From Craspedostauros australis (lineage: Eukaryota > Bacillariophyta > Bacillariophyceae > Mastogloiales > Achnanthaceae): a DNA stretch of 64,000 bases. Below the pieces are notes generated by a model that was not told where the DNA came from, did no database searches, and saw only the letters and a list, made by a program, of their open reading frames with translations. Below are positions 19,360 through 29,700 of this stretch, in pieces. The stretch is from NCBI GenBank assembly GCA_026770025.1, contig JAMXDE010000019.1:1320206-1384205 (forward strand), in the 5' to 3' direction. Every line of letters begins with the position of its first letter. Position 1 is the first letter of the stretch. The position numbers were made by a program, and so were the translations under genes.

Positions 19360-21841
19360 ATGAGAACCTCTTCCACAGCCATCCTGTTCCTGGCCACCCT
19401 TGGCTGCGCCTCCGCCTTCGCGCCAACCCATCAGCACCACCGTCGCGCAACCCTGCTGCGCGCCGAAGAATCCAGCAGCGAATTCGATTTTGACGTTGCC
19501 ATCATCGGCTGCGGCGTCGGCGGACATGGTGCCGCCTTGCACAGCCGCGCACAGGACCTCAGCACGGTCGTCTTCGCGGGCGGCGATGTCGGCGGGACCT
19601 GCGTCAACCGTGGATGCGTCCCCAGCAAGGCCTTGCTCGCAGCCTCTGGTCGCGTGCGCGAAATGCAGAACGCAGACCATCTCTCCAGCCTGGGCATCCA
19701 GGTGGATGGCAAGATCACCTACGATCGCGAGGGCATCGCCAACCACGCCTCCAACCTGGCCTCCAGGATTCAGGGCAACCTCGCCAACTCCCTCACGGGT
19801 CTCGGCGTAGATGTCGTCGAGGGACGTGGTATGCTCACCGGCAATCCACATGAGGTCAAGGATCAGGCTACAGGAAAGGTCTTCACTGCCAAGGTGCGTC
19901 ATTCTGGTCTCCATTCTGTGTTGTGCTGTGCTGTGTTGTGGTGCCATATGCGGTCATTCTGGATCCTGTTACTCTATGCTGCCCTACTATTGTCTTTTTC
20001 CAAATAATTGTCAACAAGCACTATGGACCATACTCGTACCATGCCTCACATTACCTTGGTTCCAATCATTCCAATTCAACACAATATCGATGAATACATG
20101 CATCGTCGAACCCACACAAATCCATCGATGCGCCATTGCATGGTATTGTCCGGTCGAAACTCACCGTTGTTGGTTGATCTGCCATTCCATTGGTCTGGCC
20201 TCGACATGATGCGTACATTGATCTGCGGATGCAAAACACATCGACAACATACACCAACATCACCAATCAAATGAAATGCCAATCTTGTGATCAATCCGAT
20301 GGTGGATTGCATATCAACAACAAATCAATGGATCGAATCTCCCATACGCACCTGGTTGCCGGGGTGGGCGCGTTGAATCCGCTGGTGTGATGGCTTGGAT
20401 GCATGGCACACCTCTTCGTCCCACCATGTGTGTTCCACCCTCGCGCCTCGCACACAATAACGCAACTTGCAACACATACCACACCATTCCACATCATACT
20501 ATACCATACCACGCCGTACCATATCGACAATTACAGAACATCATCCTCGCTCCAGGCTCCATCCCGTTCGTCCCACCAGGCGTCCAGGTCGACGAGGAGA
20601 CCGTCTACACATCCGACGGCGCCCTGCAGCTCAAGTTCGTCCCCGAATGGGTGGCCATCATCGGTTCGGGTTACATCGGCCTCGAGTTCAGCGATGTTTA
20701 CACGGCTCTCGGTTCCGAGGTCACCTTCATCGAGGCTTTGCCGCAGCTCATGCCAACCTTCGATCGCGAGATCGCCAAGCAGGCCGAACGTCTCCTCATC
20801 CGCGACCGACCCATCGATTTCCGCACAAACGTCTTTGCTTCCGAAGTTATTCCAGGTATTCCAGGAGAGAAGCCAGTCACCATCAAGATGATCGATGCCG
20901 ATACCAAGTGAGTTGTCGGCGATGCGCGCGTTGAGGCTGCCGACGCTTCCATTTGCTTGTCAACGGGGAGTTTGCTACAGCACAATGCAGTGCGTCGTGT
21001 TCCCTCCGTTCCTCTTTGCTTGGCAGTTGATTCCATCACGATCGTCGCATGCAAATGACACATCACTCACGTTGTCTCCCGCTCGCACATTCGAACAACG
21101 ACATGATATTCCACAATCACGCTGTCACTTTTCTGTTCTCTCTCCTTCATCCCTCTCCCCGCACCTCCTGACACAAGGGAGCATGTTGAGACCATCGAGG
21201 TCGATGCCGCCATGGTCGCCACCGGCCGCGTCCCCAACACCAACAACATGGGACTCGAGGATGCCGGCATCGAAACCCAGCGTGGTTTCGTTGCCGTCAA
21301 CGAGAAGATGGAGGTCCTCACCAAGCACGAGGACGGAGAGGTCATCCCAAACGTCTACTGCATCGGGGATGCCAACGGCAAGATGATGCTCGCCCATGCC
21401 GCCTCCGCGCAGGGCATTTCCGCCATCGAGAACATCTGCGGACGCGAGCACGCCGTCGATCACGATTCCGTTCCTGCCGCCTGCTTCACCCACCCAGAGA
21501 TCTCCATGGTGGGACCCACGGAAGAGCAGGCCATCGAACGCGCCGAGAAGGAAGGCTGGACGCTGGGCAAGTCCATGGGCAGCTTCCGAGCGAACTCCAA
21601 AGCATTGGCCGAGGGCGAAGGCAACGGTATGGCCAAGGTCCTCTTCAACAAGGAGACCGGCAAGGTCGTCGCCGTCCACATCATCGGACTTCATGCTGCC
21701 GACCTGATTCAGGAATGCGCCAACGCCGTCGCGGCTGGCACCACCGTCAAGGAGCTGTCCATGATGGTCCACACGCATCCAACCCTCTCCGAAGTCATGG
21801 ATGAAGCATTCAAGGGTGCTGTTGGCATGTCGTCGCATTAA
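19360..21841 (+). CDS. LPD: Plastid dihydrolipoamide dehydrogenase (E3 of plastid pyruvate dehydrogenase)
   Basis: Three exons: 19360-19893, 20537-20907 and 21178-21841, giving 522 residues. Intron 1 (GTGCGT...TTACAG, 643 bp) is phase 0 and intron 2 (GTGAGT...ACAAG, 270 bp) is phase 2; both junctions restore the family sequence. Residues 1-19 are a signal peptide ending at ASA, with F20-A-P: the stramenopile ASAFAP plastid-targeting motif. An FAD-binding GxGxxG lies near residue 50, the redox disulfide is C81/C86 in [16 protein letters not shown], exon 2 has the NAD-binding [15 protein letters not shown], and the catalytic His-Glu pair is H502/E507 in HPTLSE. The RGCVPSK version is the plant/algal plastid type. 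The enzyme reoxidises lipoyl groups of plastid pyruvate dehydrogenase with NAD+, feeding acetyl-CoA to fatty acid synthesis. Confidence 0.95.
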
Positions 21842-22519
21842 ATATGAAATGCGAAATACTCAACGCACGCCTTTGTGAACACACGCACACGCAGTGACGA
21901 AATCCGCAGCACGAAGTAAACTTGCAATATGCAGTACGCACCACTCCAAACAAGTGTACAGCATGTCTAAAGTACGGTAATATCAACGAACATGCTGCCA
22001 TCATCGATGTCTCAATCCTGTCTTCCTCTTCGCTCAGGGCTGCGCGTGTTGGCAGTGTACCAGTAGACCTCAGGCCCGATGCCTGCCACCACCCTCAAAA
22101 AGCCATTGCTACGCAAGGGCAGATCATTCGTGCAATGCGCGAGCTACCAGATGTAACAGTTGGTGCAAAAGCTCAGCATGGAATGGAATGGAGTACTCTG
22201 CGAGCTACGGATATGCTCGTTGAGTAGTCCGAATTGTATCTGCGCAATCGTAGAGCATGCGGAGGGACACAGCGTGCTTGCATGGGCTCGGACTGATGGT
22301 GTCGTTGGATCGCAATTTCCCATACATCCAGTGCGACCTCGGAAGGCAGCGCGAGAGCCTTGCTGCATGAAGATCCAACGTGGCGAGTGCTCGTACTGCT
22401 GGTCGCACTGCTAGTTGTACTGCTAGTTGTACTGCTAGTTGTACTGCGAGTTGTACTGCTAGTTGTACTGCTAGTTGTACTCTTCCTCGTATGGCACCAT
22501 CCTCCACACACACCCCAAT
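21842..22519. other. Intergenic 3' region between convergent LPD and DUF2061 genes
   Basis: The two genes converge on this segment. It holds the palindrome GAGTACTC at 22191-22198 and the 12-bp minisatellite at 22399-22482. No gene was recognised. Confidence 0.6.
22399..22482. repeat. 12-bp minisatellite, seven units
   Basis: Seven consecutive units with consensus CTAGTTGTACTG begin at 22399; the first unit and one later unit differ by one to three bases and the last ends in C. The array stops about 40 bp past the 3' end of the minus-strand DUF2061 gene stop codon. Confidence 0.9.
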
Positions 22520-22960
22520 CTAAATCCGAATCTTGGCCCAGATGCGCTCATGGGCGTAGTAGATCGCCAGCTTGGCGAAGAATTCAGCGGCGCCGATCTT
22601 CAATGCAGTGGCGACCTCTCCGTTGGTGATGAGGAACGACACGATGATCGTCGTGGTGGTGGCCACTAATCGCCATGAAATGCCCTTCAGCAGAGACCTC
22701 GTGTGGCTCTCTTCCACCACGTCGCTCCTGTTCGCCTCCGCGTTCTGGGCGGGATCCTCGGGATCAGCGTGGCCATTCTCCAGCTGCGACAACGATGATG
22801 CTGATTCCAGCAGCGGCGAAGTCAAAGAGGTTTCCGTGGATTTGTACGCAGGGCCGCTCGACGGACCCTGCTGATTCTGGAGGATGGATCCGCCTTCACC
22901 GTTCGATGCCATGGCATCATCGTCCAATGGACTGCTCCTCTTGCGTTCGTAAATCGGCAT
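22520..22960 (-). CDS. DUF2061 small membrane protein
   Basis: 146 residues from ATG at 22960 to TAG at 22520. Residues 1-87 are polar and probably disordered. Residues 89-143 match the DUF2061 family as I know it: LLKGISWRLVATTTTIIVSF, a hydrophobic segment, NGEVATALKIGAAEFFAKL, a second hydrophobic stretch, then YYAHERIWAKI. In bacteria this domain is a predicted two-helix membrane protein, sometimes linked to sulfate-assimilation genes; its biochemical role is unknown. The start has no competing upstream ATG in frame. It lies tail-to-tail with LPD and upstream of the acetyl-CoA synthetase gene in transcriptional direction only by position; no functional link is shown. Confidence 0.85.
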   Translation of the reverse strand: MPIYERKRSSPLDDDAMASNGEGGSILQNQQGPSSGPAYKSTETSLTSPLLESASSLSQLENGHADPEDPAQNAEANRSDVVEESHTRSLLKGISWRLVATTTTIIVSFLITNGEVATALKIGAAEFFAKLAIYYAHERIWAKIRI

Positions 22961-23386
22961 GGCAGCGATCCTCTGCGTTGCTTTATTTGCGTCAGGTTGG
23001 TGGTCGCGGTACTATATTGTGAGTAGTCGTATACTAGTATAGAATAATAATAATAATAATAGTATTATGGTGGTGCTGAATTGTGTCTGTTCTCTCTCTT
23101 GTCGTGCTTGTCTTGGTCGTTCTTGTTTCCTCCCTCTTTTTGCGCGCAGCAATAGTGATATTTAATCCTGATTACCGTGTATCCCATGGATTGCGCACGG
23201 CGGCCAGACATTTTGTTGTCCCAAGATAGTACACCGACTTGGAGCGAGAATGCTCTCTCTATCTCTCTCTCCACTCGCACCAGCACACTCGAAGGTACCA
23301 TACTCTACGGATGCTACTCCTCTGTCATTCAATATATCGAAATGCAATGCACCGCAATGCAATGTGCTATTATATATTGTAATTTA
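22961..23386. other. Intergenic region between two minus-strand genes
   Basis: This 426-bp segment holds the 5' flank of the DUF2061 gene and the 3' flank of acetyl-CoA synthetase. It includes an AAT trinucleotide run at about 23043-23061. No gene seen. Confidence 0.6.
23043..23061. repeat. AAT trinucleotide run
   Basis: About six AAT units sit 80-100 bp upstream of the DUF2061 start codon (minus-strand direction), within an AT-rich stretch that could be promoter-associated. Confidence 0.7.
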
Positions 23387-25600
23387 TTATTTCTTGGATG
23401 AACCACGGGGTTTGACCATGGCGATGAGGGTGTCGACGATGGATGGATCCGCCAGCGTGCTGGTGTCACCCAGCGAGTCAGTTTCATCGCACACGATCTT
23501 GCGCAGGATGCGTCGCATGATCTTTCCGGACCGCGTCATCGGCAGCGACGGGGCAATGACGATCATATCTGGCGTACAGAAGGCGCCCATGTCCTTGCGG
23601 ACCTCCATGCGGAGCTCCTGCCGCAGATCGTCGTTCTCTTCGTACCCGACCTTCAACATGCAGAACGCGCAGATGGACTGCCCCTTAATCTCGTGCGGAC
23701 GACCGACAACGGCCGCCTGGGCGACTGCGGGGTGGTTGACCAGGGCGGATTCCACCTCGGCCGTTCCAATGCGATGTCCGCTGACGTTCAGCACGTCGTC
23801 CATGCGCCCAATGATGAAATGGTACCCATCCTTGTCCTTCATGACGGAGTCTCCCGTGAAGTAGAATCCGGGATACGGTTTGTAGTACACTGTGAGGAAT
23901 CGCTCGTGATCGCCGAGACAGGTGCGTGCCATGCCAGGCCACGGCTGACGGATGGCCATCACGCCTTCGACCTGTTCGACGGCACCGTCGTCACCATCCT
24001 CGTCGCCGTCGCTGCCACGCTCCGACAACTCCAGGACATGGCCATCCTGCGCATCCAGCACCACTGTGTCAATTCCGTAGAATGGCAGCGTGCAGGATCC
24101 TGGCTTCATGGGTGTGACGCCCGGCAGGTTGGTGATGACGTGACCGCCCGTCTCCGTCTGCCAGTAGGTGTCGACCACGGTGCATTCGCTGCGACCGACC
24201 ACCTCGTAGTACCATCGCCACGCCTCCGGGTTGATGGGCTCGCCGACGCTGCCCAGAATGCGCAACGAGCTGAGATCGTACTTTTCGACGGCTGCGCTGC
24301 CGTAGCGCATGAGCAGACGGATGGCAGTGGGCGCCGTGTAGAACTGCGTGATCTTGTGTCGCTGCACCATGTCCCAGTACCGACCTTCGTTAGGGTAGAC
24401 GGGCGTGGATTCGAAGAGGAAGGTGGTGCCGCCATTCAGCAATGGGCCGTAGACCACGTAGGTGTGTCCCGTGATCCATCCGCAGTCGGCGACGCAGGCG
24501 AAGATGTCACCCGGCTGCAGATCGAAAGTTGTCTGGGTGGTCATCTTTGCGTACAACGCGTAGCCTCCGGTGGTGTGCAACAATCCCTTTGGCTGACCAG
24601 TGGATCCCGACGTGTAGAGGATGAAGAGGGAGTCCTCCGCATCGAGCTCGACAGGCGGGCAGTAGGGGCGCATCTTGGCAACGAGCGGATCCATGCGAAC
24701 GTCCTTGGAGGTGGTTTCGTAATCGACCTTGTAGTCGTCCGCTGCCGTCTTCGGGTCGTAGAATCGCTCCCACACCATGACGTGCTGGCAGATGGAATTG
24801 CAGTCCATCTTCTGCAGCGCCTCGTTGACGATGGGCTTCAGCGCGATGGTCTTGCCACCTCGCTTGCCGATGTCCGCCGTGATGACAACCTTCGACTGAG
24901 CGGCCGAGATGCGCTGGGCCAGTGCCTCTGCAGAGAAGCCAGCGAAGACGACAGAATGCACAGCACCGATTCTGGAACACGCCATCATGCACATGGCCAG
25001 CTCTGGGATCATGGGCATGTAGATGGTGACGATGTCGCCCTTCTGCACGCCCTGGGTCTGCAAGGCGTTGGCAATCTGACTCACTTTCTGAAGGAGCTGG
25101 TTGTAGGTGATCTTGCGTATGTCGGAGGGTTCGTCGCCCTCCCAAATCATGGCAATTTCATTGCCCCTGCCTGCGTTGATGTGACGGTCCAGACAGTTGT
25201 AGGACATGTTGAGCTTGCCGCCAGCGAACCAGCGCACGTCACCCTGATCCAAGGATCCCTGCAACACGCAACGGTCGTCGAAGGGACGGAACCAGTCCAG
25301 ATGCTCCTTGGCCTTTTCGGACCAGAATTGTTCCGGATTGGCGATGGAATACGCGTGCTCTCGCTTGTACTGCTCGAGCCTGCTCTCGGTGGACTCCTTG
25401 GCATCGAAGACCTTGGCCAGGCCTGGAGCGTCGCCGCTCTTCTTGGCTGCGAACAAAGAGGAGGGTGTTGAAGCAGAGACGAAGGTCGACGACGAAGACG
25501 CCGTGAAGGATGCCTTCGGTGAGAAAGCATCGATGCCTTGAATGGCGGAGCTGCACGAGGCAGCGATGATGGCGAGGAGACTGATGCTGGTGAACCTCAT
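23387..25600 (-). CDS. ACS: Acetyl-CoA synthetase (AMP-forming), probably plastid-targeted
   Basis: 737 residues in one exon, starting at ATG 25600; the frame is open further upstream only from a GTG and is CA-rich leader there. The enzyme makes acetyl-CoA from acetate, ATP and CoA through acetyl-AMP. Family motifs: YTSGSTGQPKG near residue 328 (AMP-binding P-loop), YWQTETGG, GYHFIIGRMDDVLNVSGHRI, and the C-terminal catalytic lysine in MTRSGKIMRRILRK near residue 692. Residues 1-25 form a signal peptide and the following F26-S-P (IDAFSPKASF) then a Ser/Ala-rich stretch resembles the stramenopile plastid presequence, though not the perfect ASAFAP. A short acidic insertion (SDGDEDGDDG) lies between the two subdomains. 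Together with LPD it points to plastid acetyl-CoA supply; the plastid location is a prediction. Confidence 0.94.
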   Translation of the reverse strand: MRFTSISLLAIIAASCSSAIQGIDAFSPKASFTASSSSTFVSASTPSSLFAAKKSGDAPGLAKVFDAKESTESRLEQYKREHAYSIANPEQFWSEKAKEHLDWFRPFDDRCVLQGSLDQGDVRWFAGGKLNMSYNCLDRHINAGRGNEIAMIWEGDEPSDIRKITYNQLLQKVSQIANALQTQGVQKGDIVTIYMPMIPELAMCMMACSRIGAVHSVVFAGFSAEALAQRISAAQSKVVITADIGKRGGKTIALKPIVNEALQKMDCNSICQHVMVWERFYDPKTAADDYKVDYETTSKDVRMDPLVAKMRPYCPPVELDAEDSLFILYTSGSTGQPKGLLHTTGGYALYAKMTTQTTFDLQPGDIFACVADCGWITGHTYVVYGPLLNGGTTFLFESTPVYPNEGRYWDMVQRHKITQFYTAPTAIRLLMRYGSAAVEKYDLSSLRILGSVGEPINPEAWRWYYEVVGRSECTVVDTYWQTETGGHVITNLPGVTPMKPGSCTLPFYGIDTVVLDAQDGHVLELSERGSDGDEDGDDGAVEQVEGVMAIRQPWPGMARTCLGDHERFLTVYYKPYPGFYFTGDSVMKDKDGYHFIIGRMDDVLNVSGHRIGTAEVESALVNHPAVAQAAVVGRPHEIKGQSICAFCMLKVGYEENDDLRQELRMEVRKDMGAFCTPDMIVIAPSLPMTRSGKIMRRILRKIVCDETDSLGDTSTLADPSIVDTLIAMVKPRGSSKK

Positions 25601-26726
25601 CGTTTCGTTTTGATTCGTCTGGCTTTGCGTTGCTTTGATGTGCGTCGCTTTCGTTTCTGTGGATACTATTATGGTACTAAAATGGTACTGATGCGTATGC
25701 TGGCACCTGAAGATCGTGTTGTGTTGGGAGGTGAGACAGTGTCGGACAGGAGCCAAGCTCGTGCAGTACGATCTACTCGTTCGGGGATGGCAGGACACAC
25801 GTCGGCCGTATTATAATAGAATAGTCGGATATTGTAATGGAGTAGAGGCTAGTGCAGCGCCGATGTTGTGGTTCGCAGTCAAACAACAAAAGGAAGGACG
25901 CTTGTTGGTGTGGCGCGATCGGGGGTGCTGGTGAATGGAGGTGTTCACCTGCGAGGTGATGTGATGGCCTCCTCTGTTGGCCTCTGCGAGTGTGTGCGGA
26001 GGTGAGAATCGTTGGATTCGATGTCGACGATCTTCCAATGCCTTTGTTTGTGTTGCGGTTTGTTGGGAGACCAAAAAGTGATGGGAATCGCGAGTGTCTG
26101 TCAGCCAACCGAGGCTAGAAGTTGAACAATGATGTTCTTAACGGCTGTTTGGGATCGCGTCAAACTGTGAAAGGTGTCACGCCCAGTCGAAATGTATGTC
26201 GTATAGTACACGAAACACAGGCCGAACTTGGTTCGCGTTGATGCAAACCGATGTTCTTTCCATCACTGAAATGCGAACTCGCCACATTGTGTGTGTTTCT
26301 GCGAACTCGTTGTTTGTGGCGCGAAAAGCGCCGTCTTTCGACGCAGCGGATGCAAAAGGCGCCAAGGGCCCGACAGGAGAGGCACTTCCATCCGTCTCGC
26401 ATCTCCTTGTGGCAATGGCGCGATCTGCTCTGGGCGATCTGATTCTGCCGTCCAGCGACAGGTGTGGTTGGCCTCCTCCCTCATCACAACGCAAAGAGGA
26501 TGGAGAGATGAATGGGCCATGGCCTGCTACCACACGATTAGAAGCCATGGTGCGCTGGTTGTGTTGTCTGCGAAGCATGGAGGTACTCTAGAGAGAGACT
26601 CGAGGAACACGAGTGCTCGTACTTCATCCATCTACGCTACTGATAGAAGTAGGCTGATTATGTATCATGTGACAACGTCGCTTGTATCGCCTTTTCTCGT
26701 ACGACTACTCGTGCTGACACCCAATT
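25601..26726. other. Intergenic region, 5' flank of ACS and 3' flank of cyclase gene
   Basis: About 1.1 kb between two minus-strand genes. Several short frames exist but none has a recognisable domain or gene-like codon use. A cluster of short palindromic GTAC/CTCGAG sequences lies near 26580-26625, close to the 3' end of the cyclase gene. Confidence 0.55.
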
Positions 26727-29700
26727 TTAGTATTTCGACAGATACCCTTGAACGATCTGCTTGCCCTTGGCTTCCCACTCGGCGCGGTTGGCCAGGGCGT
26801 AGTTCAGGTACTCATCCGACGTGACGCCGAACACCCCGCAAGTTGCCAGCTTCTTTCCCAACGGGATGAGGTAGAAATCAAAGAATCCAAGCTCCCCCTC
26901 GTACCATGCCAATGATGGGTCGTCCTCGGAACGGCCTGCCAGGTAGGACGCGTACATCTCGTGGAACAACCGTTCGTTCCATTTCAGATACACGTGCCAG
27001 TGCTGCATCGTGTGGGACACGTCCGATGCCTGGATGAGATGCTCGATGACGATGGTCGCCTTGCGGTTCGTGGCGGTCCTGGAGGACTCCCTCTTCGACC
27101 TTGGCCTTCTCTTGCTTGTCTCGCCATCGCCGTGCGTGTTGCCCGCGTTGTCGAGTTGGCTGACCGTCGAAGTAGAGGCCGCGTCATCGAGGCTGCTGGA
27201 TCGCGAGTCGTCGGCAAACGCCTTCTCCCACCGTGCCTTTCTTAGCGTCCCCAGACCCTTGTCGGCGATATCGGTTGCCATGACCGAATTTACAACCAGC
27301 TGCCGGAATCGACGCAACTCCTCCTTGGTTTGGTAGATGCAGGCTCGCAGTGACTTGAATTCGGGCTGGTTCAGCAGCTCCCACGCCAGATCCACCGAGT
27401 TCTGCTCGGCGACGCTCTTGTTGTTGTAGTGCGCGGCAACGTCGGTCTGCTCCTTGATCAAGATGGAGTTGGGCACGCCGGTATGATCGACGTCGTGGAT
27501 CAGCGCGGAAAAGGCGCAGGCAAACTGCGTCAGCGGATCGGACGCGATGCCGTACGTGAACTCGTGCATCTTGGCTGCGCCTAGCTGCTGCTTGTACGCC
27601 ATCTCCTGGTAATCGATGGAATCCGGGGTGACCACGCGGGACAGGAGCTTCGTCACGGACTGCACGACGTGGGAAGCATGCTCAAAGCCGTGGAAAGAGT
27701 TGGGGCGGTACATCTGCGCGATGCTAGAAACGTAATCCTGGAGCTGCCGGGTGACGTCAGGATGGAGCTCGATAGTGGCAGGGTCATGATGGTACTTGGC
27801 TGCCTTGCCTGGGAGATGGATGATCTCCTCCACTTCGTCAAGGACCGTTCGGTCCTGACCCGAGTGGATGAGCAGGTCGGTGCAGGGTGCGTTCGGGTTG
27901 TTGCGCATGGCGATGATCTTTTGGAGCAGCCCCTGCAGCACCTCCGCGTTCCACTCGATCAACCGCTGGATCTTGCGCTCGTGACCCAGCTGCTTCATGA
28001 TCTTGCTTCGCCTCACGGAATGGACAGTCTGCTGCAGTTCGTCGTTGGGGTTGATTCGTGCGGGCGACGACGACTCCTCATGGTTGCCTCGGCCGGACTT
28101 GCCGAGGCCTGCAGGTCCTGAGGATGCAGCAGACGCTGTGGATGCCGCAGCAGACCTCCGTGCTGACGCCCAGTAAGTCTGAGTGTCACCCTTGCCCTTG
28201 ACGTGCACCGTCTCCTCCCGGGCCGACACCCAATGGCCCTTCCCGCAAGACCGAAGCAACGCGGCCGTTTCCGCAGATATGTGGATTCGATTCCGGATGC
28301 CCGTGCTCTCCATCCGCGCTGCCGTGTTCACGGTGTCGCCGAAGAGCTGGAATCTTGTCTTCTCCCCACGCAGGACCCCGGCAGTGACAGAGCCAGAATG
28401 AATGCCAACCCGCATGGCGAGTTCCGCGGTGTCCGGTCCAAGCAGAACCTCCAGCGACTGCACGGCCTCCACCATCTCGTGGAGGCATTCGCGGGCGAAT
28501 CGGATCATGACCACGGCATGATCATCGCGAGCTTCAGGCAACCCGCATGCTGCCACGTAGCAATCACCGATGGTCTCGACCTTGAAGACACGGCGGCGGT
28601 TGGCGACGACATCGAAGGAGCTGTAGATTTGTTCCAGCAACGTGAACACCTGCGACGGCTCTCGCACGCTGGACCAAGCCGTGAAGCCAGCGATGTCAGC
28701 AAACATCACCGTCACGGATGGAAACAAATCGGCGATCGGGCGCGACATCAGTAGCCTCGTCTTCTCATTCTCGCCACGATTGGCTTGCTGCATCCTGCTG
28801 TCGACTCCCTGCGGCTGCGCGCTGTTCCAGGCGTTGCTGCCACCATTCAGTGTCTTTTGTTTCGCTGCGTCATCTTCGATGACCCGGTCGCGGAACTGGG
28901 CTGGGAACAGCGAACTGACAATGGCGCCGGTCCTGACGGCGGAGTGCATCACGAGAGTTTGGCGCTTCTCCACGAGGCAATCGTACAGCGTGAAGATGGC
29001 TGATGTAACGACAAAGATGAGCACCACGGCGATTGTGTAGAGCAGGGGATACCGCGACTTGTAGCCGTCTTCGAAGTCTTGAGTTGGGTAGAGGTGCACA
29101 GAGTACGTGCACACGGAATCTCCTTCCAGCGGGTTCAACGCATCGAAGCTTCTGCTGAGTGCCATATGCCTGAACTTTTTGTCGTGGAGATCTTCGTTGC
29201 CCATGTAGAAGACGTCAGGCCCATCGATACGGTAGGTGACGGTCTGGTCGCATGTGTTTTTGACGACAGCCAGGAGGCTCTGGACGTTGTCGGGGAGGAC
29301 GCGCTCGAAGTAGTTCTGCCATGGAATTGCGGCGCCAAACAGGGCCACGATGGGCGAACCCGCCTCGAGAGTTTCGTGGATTGGTTGCAGGAGGTAGCTG
29401 AATGGCCAGGTGCCGGGATCTGTCAGATTTGCCTCCTTGATCGACATGGGGGATAGAACGGCCGTGCCTGCCTCAAGCATAGTGTCGTAGACGTTTTCAA
29501 AGATGCCTCCGAATGCCAGCGCATTGAAGTTGACGATGTTGGAAGCTGGCGGAGTGACTTGCCAGAACACGCAGTAGTACGGATCAGGAATGCTCGTGTC
29601 CGGGATGGGAATGAAGCTGCCATCATCGCCAAACGTGTAGATGTACGGGACGATCTTGGACGAGGCTCCGGGACCAGATCCGGGCCATTCCCCACCCGAA

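Noticed and set aside
23693-25471. 592-codon plus-strand frame opposite acetyl-CoA synthetase
   Set aside because: The codons of ACS, with G/C at third positions, leave the antisense frame open; the minus strand carries all catalytic motifs of the family.
25601-25798. 66-residue N-terminal extension of acetyl-CoA synthetase
   Set aside because: It would start at GTG and would bury the signal peptide that begins at the ATG at 25600; the extension is leader-like in composition.
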